A DNA stretch of 50,633 bases from Bacteroidota bacterium (GCA_018267875.1 JAFDXP010000059.1:1-50633); one strand, 5' to 3'; shown: positions 7,769 through 17,078, numbered from the stretch's first letter. Translations and numbers: made by a program. The notes: generated from the letters alone by a model not told the origin.

Positions 7769-9649
7769 TTATCCAATCCAAAAGAATCCCAAAGCAAATA
7801 GAATGGTCATGCCTAACACCATGATAAAAATGTAAAAACCCACTTGTCCTGTTTGTAGTAAACGCATACGATCACTTCCCCAGCGAACTGATTTTCCTAC
7901 ACCGTTTACAAAACCATCAATGCCCATTCGTTCAACAAATCGGTCTAAAAATGCAGATAGTTGATTGATTGGACGAACTACAATTGCATCGTATAATTCA
8001 TCCACATACCATTTGTTTTCAAGCACTTTTGCTAAACCAGTATTCGGAACAAAGTTTGGTTGCCGATTAGCCATATAGCCATAAATAGAAAAGGCGATGG
8101 CAACAAAAGATGAAATGCCAATCAGCATCCATTCGGTATTATGTGTTAAATGTTCGGTTAGTCCATTTGTTACGGAAGAACTGAGAAACTGAGAAAGTGT
8201 ATGATGTTCTGTGATGACAGCAGGTAAACCAACATAGCCACCAATAACGGAAAGAACAGCCAACAAAACTAAAGGAATGGTAATGGCTGAGGGGCTTTCA
8301 TGCAAATGATGCTCTTGTTCGTGTGTGCCTCGAAATTTTCCTGTAAACGTAAGAGTATATAAACGGAACATGTAAAAAGCCGTCATCATAGCTGAAACTA
8401 TACCGATTGCATAGATAGATTTGTTTTGTGCAAAAGTGGATGCAAGAATTTCATCCTTAGAAAAGAATCCCGAGAAAAATGGAATACCTGCAATGGCTAA
8501 ACAGCCAATTAGAAAAGTGATTTGAGTTGTGCGCATGTGCTTGCCTAATCCGCCCATTTTTCTAACATCTTGTTCGCCGCCCATTGTATGGATAACACTG
8601 CCGGAACCTAAAAACAACAATGCTTTAAAAAAAGCGTGTGTCATGACGTGAAAAACGGCAGTAGTATAGGCTCCCATGCCCAACGCCATAAACATAAATC
8701 CTAATTGACTCACCGTAGAATATGCTAATACTTTTTTGATGTCATATTGCTTTATAGCTATGGTGGCAGCCAGAAAAGCAGTGGCCGCCCCTGTCCATCC
8801 AACTATTTGTAAAGCATTGGGTGCAAGATTATAAAGTAAGCTGCTTCGAGCTATCATATATACGCCTGCAGTTACCATGGTGGCTGCGTGAATTAGAGCA
8901 GAAACTGGTGTAGGACCGGCCATGGCATCGGGCAGCCAAGTAAACAATGGAATTTGTGCCGATTTACCTACAGCACCGATGAATAAACATATTGCTATCC
9001 AATTATAAACACTGTTTCGTACCGGCTCCAATCCATTATTGAGTTGACCAAAAAAATCTGTATAAGTAAGTGTTCCGAAATTAAAAAGTATCAGGAGCAT
9101 GCCAACTAAAAATCCAAGATCGCCAATACGATTCATGACAAAGGCCTTTCTGCCGGCGCTGGAAAAATCGTTGTTTTTATACCAAAAGCCAATCAATAAA
9201 TAAGAACAAAGTCCAACTCCTTCCCAACCCATATACATCACCAAATAATTGGCTCCCAACACTAATAATAACATGGAAAAAACAAAAAGGTTGAGATAGG
9301 CAAAATATTTAACCATCCCCTCATCTTCGTGCATATAAGATGTGGAATAGACATGGATCAAAAAGCCAATGCCGGTAATGATTAAGAGAAAAATCGAAGA
9401 AAGACTGTCTATCCGAAAGGCAAGCGGAATAGAAAGTTTGCCCGACTGAATAAAGTCAAATAATGTAACGGTTGCGTTTGCTCCGTTTTTTACTTCAAAA
9501 AATATCAAGAGAGAAACTACAAATGAAGCAAGTACAGATGTACTTCCAATAATGCCACCTAAGTTTTTAGGAATAGTTCTCCACCCAAAGCCATTAATCA
9601 AAAAGCCCAGTAGCGGAAAAAGCGGAACTAAATAAATAAACTGTATCAT
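7769..9649 (-). CDS. nuoL: NADH-quinone oxidoreductase subunit L
   Basis: This 626-residue antiporter-like subunit sits at the distal end of the complex I membrane arm and takes part in proton pumping. Typical strings are MGWEGVGLCSYLLIGFWYKNND (with the conserved Glu), WLPDAMAGPTPVSALIHAATMV and FMALGMGAYTTAVFHVMTHAFFKALLFLGSG. The long lateral helix and C-terminal transmembrane segment are present, so the gene is full length (E. coli about 613). It follows nuoK by 36 bases and is the last gene of this operon. The usual nuoM and nuoN are not present downstream; the next gene is the convergent desaturase. Confidence 0.97.
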   Translation of the reverse strand: MIQFIYLVPLFPLLGFLINGFGWRTIPKNLGGIIGSTSVLASFVVSLLIFFEVKNGANATVTLFDFIQSGKLSIPLAFRIDSLSSIFLLIITGIGFLIHVYSTSYMHEDEGMVKYFAYLNLFVFSMLLLVLGANYLVMYMGWEGVGLCSYLLIGFWYKNNDFSSAGRKAFVMNRIGDLGFLVGMLLILFNFGTLTYTDFFGQLNNGLEPVRNSVYNWIAICLFIGAVGKSAQIPLFTWLPDAMAGPTPVSALIHAATMVTAGVYMIARSSLLYNLAPNALQIVGWTGAATAFLAATIAIKQYDIKKVLAYSTVSQLGFMFMALGMGAYTTAVFHVMTHAFFKALLFLGSGSVIHTMGGEQDVRKMGGLGKHMRTTQITFLIGCLAIAGIPFFSGFFSKDEILASTFAQNKSIYAIGIVSAMMTAFYMFRLYTLTFTGKFRGTHEQEHHLHESPSAITIPLVLLAVLSVIGGYVGLPAVITEHHTLSQFLSSSVTNGLTEHLTHNTEWMLIGISSFVAIAFSIYGYMANRQPNFVPNTGLAKVLENKWYVDELYDAIVVRPINQLSAFLDRFVERMGIDGFVNGVGKSVRWGSDRMRLLQTGQVGFYIFIMVLGMTILFALGFFWIG

Positions 9650-9685
9650 GAAAATAAATCAAATCAACCTTTAGAGGAAAAGTTA

Positions 9686-9985
9686 TTAATGTTTTAGTCT
9701 GTTCAATATATTGATATCAACGGAATGAACTCTTCTATACATCATTACAATAACTGCTAATCCAACAGCAACTTCTGCGGCAGCAACCACCATTATAAAA
9801 AAGACAAAAATTTGCGATGAAGCATCATTATATAACTTAGAGAAAGCTACTAACAATAGGTTCACAGCGTTCAACATCAGCTCTATGCACATGAAAATGA
9901 TGATGGCATTGCGTCGCATCAAAGCACCCATAATGCCTATGCTAAATAAGGCAAAACTTAAAAAAAGATAGTATTGAATCGGCAT
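9686..9985 (-). CDS. nuoK: NADH-quinone oxidoreductase subunit K
   Basis: This is a 99-residue membrane subunit with three hydrophobic helices. Conserved acidic residues lie in the middle helices (IIFMCIELMLNAVNLLLVAF, and VVAAAEVAVGLAVIVMMYRR), matching the two intramembrane glutamates of NuoK in the proton-transfer chain. Length equals that of the E. coli protein to within one residue. It lies seven bases after nuoJ and is clearly co-transcribed. Confidence 0.97.
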   Translation of the reverse strand: MPIQYYLFLSFALFSIGIMGALMRRNAIIIFMCIELMLNAVNLLLVAFSKLYNDASSQIFVFFIMVVAAAEVAVGLAVIVMMYRRVHSVDINILNRLKH

Positions 9986-9991
9986 AGTATT

Positions 9992-10528
9992 TTAGTTTTG
10001 GTTGGGTGATCTTTCAGGTAAATCGTTTGATGGTTCTTTTTTTCCGATAACCATTGCACCAATCATCGCACTCAGGAAAAGCACACTGCTTATTTCAAAT
10101 GGCAAAACATAGTTTTGAAAAAGTGTTTTGCCCAAATTTTCAATCAAGCCCACACTATTAGCTGATTTTTCCAATGTGCCGTTTATTTTAGAGTCACGTA
10201 GAGCTGCTAAAATGACAAGGAAGAGAATGCCACCGGATATAATTCCGGCAAACTGCACCAATCGGCTTTTTTGCGGTTCTACATCTGCATTTAAGTTCAT
10301 CAGCATGATCACAAATAGGAATAATACCATGATGGCTCCCGCATAAACAATAATGTTCACGACAGCTAAAAACTGTGCATTCAATAACACATAATGCCCG
10401 GAAATGGCAAAGAATGTTGCAATTAAGCAAATCACACTGTTAATCGGGTTTCTGCTTAAAATGACACCTAAGGCAGAACTGATAGCTCCAATGGTTAAAA
10501 TCCAGAAAAGTATTTCAAACAAGTCCAT
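9992..10528 (-). CDS. nuoJ: NADH-quinone oxidoreductase subunit J
   Basis: This 178-residue membrane subunit of complex I has about five hydrophobic segments. The conserved region LNAQFLAVVNIIVYAGAIMVLFLFVIMLMNL is the NuoJ signature that includes the pi-bulge helix beside the quinone channel. The C-terminal tail KKEPSNDLPERSPNQN is soluble and variable. It starts three bases after nuoI. Confidence 0.97.
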   Translation of the reverse strand: MDLFEILFWILTIGAISSALGVILSRNPINSVICLIATFFAISGHYVLLNAQFLAVVNIIVYAGAIMVLFLFVIMLMNLNADVEPQKSRLVQFAGIISGGILFLVILAALRDSKINGTLEKSANSVGLIENLGKTLFQNYVLPFEISSVLFLSAMIGAMVIGKKEPSNDLPERSPNQN

Positions 10529-10531
10529 TAT

Positions 10532-11044
10532 CTATTTGTTGTCTTCTTGTTTTTTAGGATGTGGAATCAAAAGATCGTCTTTCTTATAAATCATGCTTCG
10601 ACGACTATAATTAGAAGGCATTACTGTTTCGCTTAAATAAATTGCATCTTTAGGACAAGCCTCCTCACAAAATCCGCAAAAAATACAGCGCAACATATTG
10701 ATTTCATATTTTGCAGCATACTTCTCTTCTCGATATAAATGAGCCTCTTCCGGTTTGCGTTCTGCTGCTTCCATTGTAATGGCTTCTGCCGGACAAGCCA
10801 CAGCGCACAAGCCACAAGCCGTGCAACGCTCTCGCCCTTCTTCGTCACGATTCAGCACATGCAGCCCACGAAATACAGGTGCAAAAGGACGTTTTTCTTC
10901 CGGGTAGCTTACCGTTGCCTTTTTCTTGAAAATATGACTAACGGTAACTTTCAAGCCTTTTGCAATGGCCGGCACATACAACCGCTCTGCCAATGTCATT
11001 GGGTTGCGATTGATGAGTATTGCTCTATTGGTGAGGTGTTGCAT
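10532..11044 (-). CDS. nuoI: NADH-quinone oxidoreductase subunit I
   Basis: This 170-residue peripheral subunit carries the two 4Fe-4S clusters N6a and N6b. The two binding motifs are CTACGLCAVACP and CIFCGFCEEACP. The N-terminal stretch with VPAIAKGLKVTVSHIFKKKATVSYPEEKRP matches the membrane-anchoring helix and substrate-side loop of NuoI. An internal Met at residue 16 (MTLAERLYV) is an alternative start. It lies between nuoH and nuoJ in the standard order. Confidence 0.97.
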   Translation of the reverse strand: MQHLTNRAILINRNPMTLAERLYVPAIAKGLKVTVSHIFKKKATVSYPEEKRPFAPVFRGLHVLNRDEEGRERCTACGLCAVACPAEAITMEAAERKPEEAHLYREEKYAAKYEINMLRCIFCGFCEEACPKDAIYLSETVMPSNYSRRSMIYKKDDLLIPHPKKQEDNK

Positions 11045-11099
11045 TTCTTTTATTGAATAAGGTAATTGTCAAAATCAATATATCTTTTTGGTCTCTTTT

Positions 11100-12167
11100 C
11101 TATTTCCCAAGCCATAGGGCTACTCCTCCTGTTATCAACATATTGATTAGGGCTAAAGGAATCAATGATTTCCAGCCCAATTTCATTAATTGATCGTAAC
11201 GAAAACGAGGCAAAGTCCAGCGGATTAGCATGAAAAACAGTATAAAGGCAATTATTTTAATGAAAAAGGCTGTTACACCGCTCAACACAAACAACCACTG
11301 TGGTGCATGTGCAGCCACCCAATCCATACCGGGATAGTTGTAGCCTCCAAAAAACAAGGTTGCCATAACAGCTGAGCTGATAAACATGTTGATGTATTCC
11401 GCAAAAAGATATAAACCTAATTTCATGGAAGAATACTCCAAATGAAAGCCCATATTTAATTCGCTTTCACATTCAGGCAAGTCGAAAGGTGCACGGTTTA
11501 GTTCTGCAAAAGCACAAACCAAAAAAATGAAAAAGCCTAAAGGTTGCTTGAAAAAATTCCAAGTAAAATAGCCATCTGCCCAAAAGCCATGTTGTTGTTC
11601 TACTATGTCATGCAAACTCAATGTGCCGGTAAGCATCAACAAAGCAATAAGTGAAATTCCCATTGCTAATTCATAAGAGATAGATTGTGAGGCAGCCCTA
11701 ATACTACTTAAAAGTGAATATTTATTATTAGAAGCCCATCCACCCAACATGATACCATAAACACCTAAGCTTACCACACCAAAAATGAAAAGAATACCAA
11801 TGTTTATGTCTGCAACTTGTAAAGAAATGATTCTTCCACCTACTTCAAAACTTGGACCCCATGGGATAATGGCACTCGTCATTAAGGCTGTGACCATAAA
11901 CATAGCCGGGCCTAAAACAAAGATGATTTTCGATGCGCTTTGTGGTATAATTTCTTCTTTGAAAAATAATTTTCCACCATCTGCCAAAGGTTGTAACAAA
12001 CCGAAGATGCCGGCGCGTGCAGGCCCAATTCTGTCTTGCATCACCGCAGCCACTTTCCTTTCACCCCAAGTAGCATAAGCTGCAATACCCAGCGATATCA
12101 AAAGAATTATGGTAATCAGTCCAATTTTCTCAATCAGAAAAAGCCAATCAATTTGCATCAAAAGCAT
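11100..12167 (-). CDS. nuoH: NADH-quinone oxidoreductase subunit H
   Basis: This 355-residue membrane subunit lines the quinone chamber. Typical strings are WGERKVAAVMQDRIGPARAG, GLLQPLADGGKLFFKEEIIP and the acidic loop ELNRAPFDLPECESELNMGFHLEYSSMKLG. All expected membrane helices are visible. The reading begins MLLMQIDW, so either Met could be the start. The 159-base gap between nuoG and nuoH contains the second copy of the short dispersed repeat. Confidence 0.97.
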   Translation of the reverse strand: MLLMQIDWLFLIEKIGLITIILLISLGIAAYATWGERKVAAVMQDRIGPARAGIFGLLQPLADGGKLFFKEEIIPQSASKIIFVLGPAMFMVTALMTSAIIPWGPSFEVGGRIISLQVADINIGILFIFGVVSLGVYGIMLGGWASNNKYSLLSSIRAASQSISYELAMGISLIALLMLTGTLSLHDIVEQQHGFWADGYFTWNFFKQPLGFFIFLVCAFAELNRAPFDLPECESELNMGFHLEYSSMKLGLYLFAEYINMFISSAVMATLFFGGYNYPGMDWVAAHAPQWLFVLSGVTAFFIKIIAFILFFMLIRWTLPRFRYDQLMKLGWKSLIPLALINMLITGGVALWLGK

Positions 12168-12253
12168 AGTGCCGCAAAATTATAGTTCGTTCGTTAAAAG
12201 TCTTTATTCGTTTTCTTTATTGGGTGTCGGCCGTTGGCTTCTATTTAGCTTGT

Positions 12254-12274
12254 GCGGCGTTAGCACCGTTCATC
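12254..12274. repeat. Short dispersed repeat, copy B (between nuoG and nuoH)
   Basis: This 21-base segment matches 1850-1870 at 20 positions, with weaker similarity continuing to the left to about 12199. Just left of it is a CGGCCG-containing segment (gtcggccgttgg) that could form a small stem. It lies inside the transcribed nuo operon, about 50 bases after nuoG ends, so it could also act at the RNA level. Confidence 0.5.
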
Positions 12275-12326
12275 TTTGGGTAATACTATGAAGCTTTTCA
12301 ACCCTTACTCCATTAATAATTTTCTT

Positions 12327-13451
12327 TTACTTCTTGCCTACCTCTAATTTTCTTTGACCTTCTAATTTTTGGTTGGGCAAAAAATCATTAGAATGTGAAG
12401 GTCCGTGAATTTCAGAAAGATGAATTTCCGGTCGGTTCACATCGCTTACAGTATGTATATCCAACAACATTTTAGGTTCCTTGCCAATTATTTCACGAAT
12501 CAGTTCTTTTTGTGCTTCCACGGCTCCTCTATAATGGTTTTGTGAAATTACACTGTGTCTATTCACCTTTGTTGGGCCTTCTATTACCCAATCGCTTGCT
12601 CGTTTTTTGTCAAATCGGCAAGTGTTACAAATAAATTCTTCTACTTCACCCCATTTATCTTTTCTACCTGTTACGCGAAAAACTTCCTCACCTCGAAACC
12701 ATAGTCGCACCTTACCCGAGCAAGTCGGGCAATCGCGATGCGCATCCATAGGCTTGGTAAACCACACCCGTTGTTTGAATCGGAAAGTCTTATCTGTCAA
12801 GGCACCAACCGGACACACATCTATGATATTGCCAATAAACTCATTGTCAAGTGCTTTGTTTAGATAAGTGCTTATTTGTGAGTCCCATCCCCGTTCCAGC
12901 ACACCATGCTCACGGCGCTGAGTCAATTGTTCAGCTGTAAACACACAACGATAGCACATAATGCAACGGTTCATGTGTAGCTGAATGTTGGGTCCTATAT
13001 CTTCCGGTTCAAAGGTGCGCTTAGGGAAATCTAAACGACTTTGCTCGCTGCCATGTTCGTAACTCAGGTCTTGCAAATCACATTCCCCTGCTTGGTCGCA
13101 CACCGGACAATCTAACGGGTGGTTGATTAATAAAAACTCAACTACTCCTTTACGAGCATCAATTACTCGTTCTGAAGTAATATTTTTGACTTCCATACCA
13201 TCCATAACGGTGGTTCGGCAACTTGCCACCAACTTTGGCATTGGTCGCGGATCTTTTTCTGAACCCTTGCTTACTTCTACAAGGCAAGTACGACACTTGC
13301 CACCACTATTTTCCAACTTGGAATAATAGCACATGGCAGGTGGTGTTACATCACCTCCAATCAACCTCGCAGCATTTAGAATAGTAGTTCCGGCGGGAAC
13401 TTCTACCGTGATGTTGTCTATCGTTACTTTAAATTTTGGCGTGTCAGACAT
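12327..13451 (-). CDS. nuoG: NADH-quinone oxidoreductase subunit G, short form
   Basis: This 374-residue iron-sulfur subunit has an N-terminal 2Fe-2S ferredoxin domain (CYYSKLENSGGKCRTCLVEV), the His/Cys cluster motif HPLDCPVCDQAGECDLQD, and a 4Fe-4S region with NRCIMCYRCV and CPVGALT. After these comes only the beginning of the molybdopterin-oxidoreductase-like domain, with two CxxC pairs (CPTC and CNTC) in WFRGEEVFRVTGRKDKWGE...FICNTCRFDKK. The large C-terminal domain of E. coli NuoG (about 900 residues) is missing. I recall short NuoG proteins as normal in Bacteroidota, so this is a lineage trait rather than a broken gene. The last 50 residues look unconserved. Confidence 0.93.
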   Translation of the reverse strand: MSDTPKFKVTIDNITVEVPAGTTILNAARLIGGDVTPPAMCYYSKLENSGGKCRTCLVEVSKGSEKDPRPMPKLVASCRTTVMDGMEVKNITSERVIDARKGVVEFLLINHPLDCPVCDQAGECDLQDLSYEHGSEQSRLDFPKRTFEPEDIGPNIQLHMNRCIMCYRCVFTAEQLTQRREHGVLERGWDSQISTYLNKALDNEFIGNIIDVCPVGALTDKTFRFKQRVWFTKPMDAHRDCPTCSGKVRLWFRGEEVFRVTGRKDKWGEVEEFICNTCRFDKKRASDWVIEGPTKVNRHSVISQNHYRGAVEAQKELIREIIGKEPKMLLDIHTVSDVNRPEIHLSEIHGPSHSNDFLPNQKLEGQRKLEVGKK

Positions 13452-13595
13452 ACTATTAAATCGTTTTACTCAACTTGGCAGTTTTAGTTTTTTTAACTCA
13501 TTACAGCCATCCTTTTATTTCACAATCGAATTTGTTTTTCAACAGCGGTTTTTAACCTTTGTTTTTTTTTGTTCGATCGAACTTTTTTTATTATG

Positions 13596-14942
13596 CTATG
13601 AAGCTGGAACAGGTCTTGGATCGGCATAATGTGCTAAACCAAAGTTTCGTTTTTGTGCCTCATCTGCATGGGTTACATGCCATTCAAACTCATCGCGAAA
13701 ATGACGAATTGCCGCGGCTACTGGCCATGCTGCTGCATCACCCAATGGGCAAATGGTATTTCCCTCAATTTTTCGTTGCACATCCCAAAGCAAATCTATA
13801 TCACTCATTTTTCCCTTTCCATGCTCAAGGTTTTTTAGAATTCTATACATCCATCCGGTTCCTTCACGACAAGGGCTGCACTGTCCACAACTTTCGTGAG
13901 CATAAAAGCGTGCTAATGTCCAAGTATGTCGAACAATACATTGGTCTTCATCAAACACGATAAAACCACCGGAGCCCATCATAGTACCAGTGGCAAAACC
14001 ACCGTCAGAAAGACTTTCATAGTTCATGTAGCGTGTTTCACCTTTGGCTGTTTTAAACAGTAAGTTGGTGGGGACTATTGGTACGGATGAACCGCCCGGA
14101 ATACATGCTTTTAATCGTTTCCCTTTGGGAATACCGCCACAGTATTCATCTGAATAGATAAATTCTTCTACACTTTCAGTCATGGTGATTTCATAAATAC
14201 CCGGCTTGTTAATGTTGCCACAAGCAGATATTAATTTGGTTCCGGTAGAACGTCCTACACCAATTTTTGCATATTCTTCACCCGATAGGTTGATGATGGG
14301 AACTACGGCTGCTATGGTTTCAACGTTATTAACCACGGTTGGTCGCATCCATAATCCCTGAACCGCTGGGAATGGCGGTTTTATTCGTGGATTTCCTCTT
14401 TTCCCTTCTAAACTTTCTATAAGAGCTGTTTCCTCACCACAGATATAAGCACCTGCTCCGCGTTGCACATATATTTCGCAATCGAAGCCGGTACCAAGAA
14501 TATTTTTACCTAACCAACCGTTATTTTTGGCTTCTGCAATGGCTTGTTCTAAAATATCTACTATCCAAGCATATTCTCCCCGGATATAGATAAAGGTCAA
14601 ATTGCTTCCTAAGGCATAGCTACTGACTATCAATCCTTCAATTAAAAGATGGGGCAAAAATTCCATCAAGTAGCGGTCTTTAAAGGTGCCCGGTTCAGAT
14701 TCGTCAGCATTGCACACCAAATGTCGAGGTACACCTTCGGGTTTGGCTAAAAAGCTCCATTTCATACCTGTTGGAAATCCAGCACCACCTCTTCCTCGAA
14801 GTCCACTTTTTTTCACTTCTTCCACCACTTCATCCGGTGTCAGTTTCAGTGCTTTTTCTACAGCTCTATAGCCACCGTGCTTACGGTATATATCGTAGTT
14901 GCGGATTCCTTCAATATGTGCATTCTCTAATAAAAGTTTCAT
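13596..14942 (-). CDS. nuoF: NADH-quinone oxidoreductase subunit F
   Basis: This 448-residue NADH-binding flavoprotein subunit has the FMN/NADH site GLRGRGGAGFPTGMKWSF, the acidic NADH loop CNADESEPGTFKDR, YICGEETALIESLEGKRG, and the 4Fe-4S N3 motif CGQCSPCREG with a later Cys in TICPLGDAAAWP. It is full length. It forms the NADH dehydrogenase module with NuoE and NuoG, the genes on either side. Confidence 0.97.
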   Translation of the reverse strand: MKLLLENAHIEGIRNYDIYRKHGGYRAVEKALKLTPDEVVEEVKKSGLRGRGGAGFPTGMKWSFLAKPEGVPRHLVCNADESEPGTFKDRYLMEFLPHLLIEGLIVSSYALGSNLTFIYIRGEYAWIVDILEQAIAEAKNNGWLGKNILGTGFDCEIYVQRGAGAYICGEETALIESLEGKRGNPRIKPPFPAVQGLWMRPTVVNNVETIAAVVPIINLSGEEYAKIGVGRSTGTKLISACGNINKPGIYEITMTESVEEFIYSDEYCGGIPKGKRLKACIPGGSSVPIVPTNLLFKTAKGETRYMNYESLSDGGFATGTMMGSGGFIVFDEDQCIVRHTWTLARFYAHESCGQCSPCREGTGWMYRILKNLEHGKGKMSDIDLLWDVQRKIEGNTICPLGDAAAWPVAAAIRHFRDEFEWHVTHADEAQKRNFGLAHYADPRPVPAS

Positions 14943-15087
14943 TTTCTGAATTCAATGATGCTCACTAATTCCGAATTGTTTTTTATAGCACTATTTAGCT
15001 ATTTTTTTTCGGCATTAAATCTTTTCATTTTAAAACAAACAGCACACCAATCAATATGTAGGCGTGTTTTGTCATTATCATACCGGA

Positions 15088-15591
15088 TCAATTATTTACA
15101 CCGGCATTTTTTCGGCAATCTTCAATTATTTGATCTACTTTTTCTTTAGTTAAATGTTCTTTATAGAATTTTCCTAATTGCATCATGGGTGCATAGCCAC
15201 ATGCACCAAGACATTCTGCGGGTTTCAGGGTAAACAAGCCATCTGGAGTAGTTTCTCCTTCGGTAATACTCAGTTTGTCTTTTATGTATTGAATAATGTC
15301 ATCACTACCGTTTAGCATACAAGGTCCTGTTCGGCACACTTCGAATACATATTTTCCAACCGGTTTCATGTTGAACATGGTGTAAAAGGTAGCCACTTCA
15401 TACACTTCAATGGGTAGAATATTCAGCAGATTAGCAACATAATCCATTGTGGGAATATCAAGCCATCCACCATTTTCTTCTTGAGCTACATGTAGTATGG
15501 GAATCAAGGCACCTTTTTGCTTGCCATCAGGATAGCGTGCTATGATGTCGTTTACTTCTTTACGTTTTGCTTCTGAGAATGAAATACTCAT
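15088..15591 (-). CDS. nuoE: NADH-quinone oxidoreductase subunit E
   Basis: This 167-residue thioredoxin-like subunit holds the 2Fe-2S cluster N1a. Ligands are the cysteines of VCRTGPCMLNGSD and of ECLGACGYAPMM. The N-terminal helical bundle (GALIPILHVAQEENGGWL, YEVATFYTMFNMKPVG) is typical. It ends with two asparagines just before nuoF. A 201-base gap separates it from nuoD, the longest in the operon. Confidence 0.97.
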   Translation of the reverse strand: MSISFSEAKRKEVNDIIARYPDGKQKGALIPILHVAQEENGGWLDIPTMDYVANLLNILPIEVYEVATFYTMFNMKPVGKYVFEVCRTGPCMLNGSDDIIQYIKDKLSITEGETTPDGLFTLKPAECLGACGYAPMMQLGKFYKEHLTKEKVDQIIEDCRKNAGVNN

Positions 15592-15729
15592 CGTAGTTAT
15601 CTTGTTGTTTCACTTTTCAAGGCTTGAAGGATAAATGATATATACCCTTTTAAGCTTAATCAGAAATAGTTTTCAAAAGTATTGAACTATTTATTATATT
15701 TTTCTGTATTTTATCTTTATTTTTTCTAA

Positions 15730-15762
15730 AAAGTTCCTTTTTCTGCCATTCAAAGTTCCTTT
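15730..15762. repeat. Pair of 11-base direct repeats in the nuoD-nuoE gap
   Basis: AAAGTTCCTTT occurs at 15730-15740 and again at 15752-15762, exactly 22 bases apart, close to two helical turns. The gap is AT-rich and unusually long for this operon. It could hold a binding site or an internal promoter for nuoE onward, though no clean TAnnTTTG box was seen. Confidence 0.35.
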
Positions 15763-15792
15763 GTTGTTTTTGTGAAGAAGGAAGGACTTTTT

Positions 15793-17058
15793 TTATGCAT
15801 CTAATTCACCTGCTATTACGTTTAAACTACTTAATGTTACAACAGCATCACTAAGCAATCCACCTTTAATAATTTCAGGGTAAATTTGGTAATAGATAAA
15901 ACAAGGGCGACGGAAATGAAGCCTATAAGGACTTCTACCACCATCGCTGATTAAATAATAGCCTAATTCCCCGTTTCCGCCTTCTACTGCGTGATATACT
16001 TCGCCGGGTAAAATATTGATTTCGCCCATCACTATTTTGAAATGGTAAATGAGCGACTCCATTTTCGTATATACGTCTTTCTTTTCCGGAAGGTAAAAAT
16101 CGGGAACATCGGCATGATATATACTTGGGTCGAGGTCTTTTATTTTTTCAATAGCTTGCTGAATGATGCTAAAGCTTTCCCATATTTCTGTGTTACGAAC
16201 CATGTAGCGATCATACACATCACCCGTAGTGCCAATTGGGATTTTGAAATCAAAATCTTCATAAGAACAATATGGATTGGAAACACGCACATCATAATCA
16301 ACACCGGCAGCACGCAAGTTTGGACCGGTAACACTATAAGAAAGTGCTTTTTCAGCAGTTATAGGGCCGGCACCCATGCAACGCTCCATAAAGATTCGAT
16401 TACGATCGAGGAGTATTTGAAACTCTTCAAAAGCGTGTGGAAAAGTACGCATAAAATCATCGAGCTTATCCCAAGCTGCTTGGTTAAAATTGCGTTCAAA
16501 CCCACCAAATCTACCGATATTGGTCGTTAGTCGAGAGCCACAAATTTCTTCCCAAATGTCATAGATTTTTTCGCGGTATTGAAACACATAAGTGAAGCCT
16601 GTCAAGGCTCCGGTATCTACCCCTATCACTGAATTGCAAACTAAATGGTCGGCAATACGTGCAAGTTCCATGATGATGACCCGTAGATAGTCAACTCTTT
16701 TAGGCGTTTGAATACCAACTAATTTTTCTACGGTTAAGTGCCAGCCGATATTATTGATTGCAGCCGAGCAATAGTTGAGCCGATCGGTAAGGGGTGTTAC
16801 TTGATAATAAGGACGACGTTCGGCTATTTTTTCAAATGCTCGATGAATATAGCCAATGGTAGGGTCAGTGTGCAATATCCGCTCACCATCCACTTCCAAA
16901 ATGTTTTGAAACACACCATGTGTAGCAGGGTGGGTGGGGCCAAGGTTGAGCGTGGTTGTTTGCTTGGCAAGGCTATCTTCTGATAGTTTTATATGGTGTC
17001 TTCCATGTGTCGTTTCCGAAGTTTCGGGAAGCATACTTTTTATATTGTTGTCGGCCAT
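15793..17058 (-). CDS. nuoD: NADH-quinone oxidoreductase subunit D
   Basis: This 421-residue 49-kDa-type subunit helps form the quinone-reduction site with NuoB. Diagnostic strings are LNLGPTHPATHGVFQNILEVDGERI, DPTIGYIHRAFEKIAE, GVDTGALTGFTYVFQYRE, and the C-terminal SDGGRSPYRLHFRRPCF with GGLLSDAVVTLSSLNVIAGELD. It is not fused to NuoC, which is encoded 20 bases upstream. Confidence 0.97.
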   Translation of the reverse strand: MADNNIKSMLPETSETTHGRHHIKLSEDSLAKQTTTLNLGPTHPATHGVFQNILEVDGERILHTDPTIGYIHRAFEKIAERRPYYQVTPLTDRLNYCSAAINNIGWHLTVEKLVGIQTPKRVDYLRVIIMELARIADHLVCNSVIGVDTGALTGFTYVFQYREKIYDIWEEICGSRLTTNIGRFGGFERNFNQAAWDKLDDFMRTFPHAFEEFQILLDRNRIFMERCMGAGPITAEKALSYSVTGPNLRAAGVDYDVRVSNPYCSYEDFDFKIPIGTTGDVYDRYMVRNTEIWESFSIIQQAIEKIKDLDPSIYHADVPDFYLPEKKDVYTKMESLIYHFKIVMGEINILPGEVYHAVEGGNGELGYYLISDGGRSPYRLHFRRPCFIYYQIYPEIIKGGLLSDAVVTLSSLNVIAGELDA

Positions 17059-17078
17059 TTTGAATTAAATATTTAGAA

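Noticed and set aside
13559-13963. 134-codon forward frame antisense to nuoF
   Set aside because: It covers conserved nuoF residues on the other strand and has no signal, site or recognisable motif.
16042-16530. 162-codon forward frame antisense to nuoD
   Set aside because: It is a shadow of the strongly conserved nuoD gene with no independent support.
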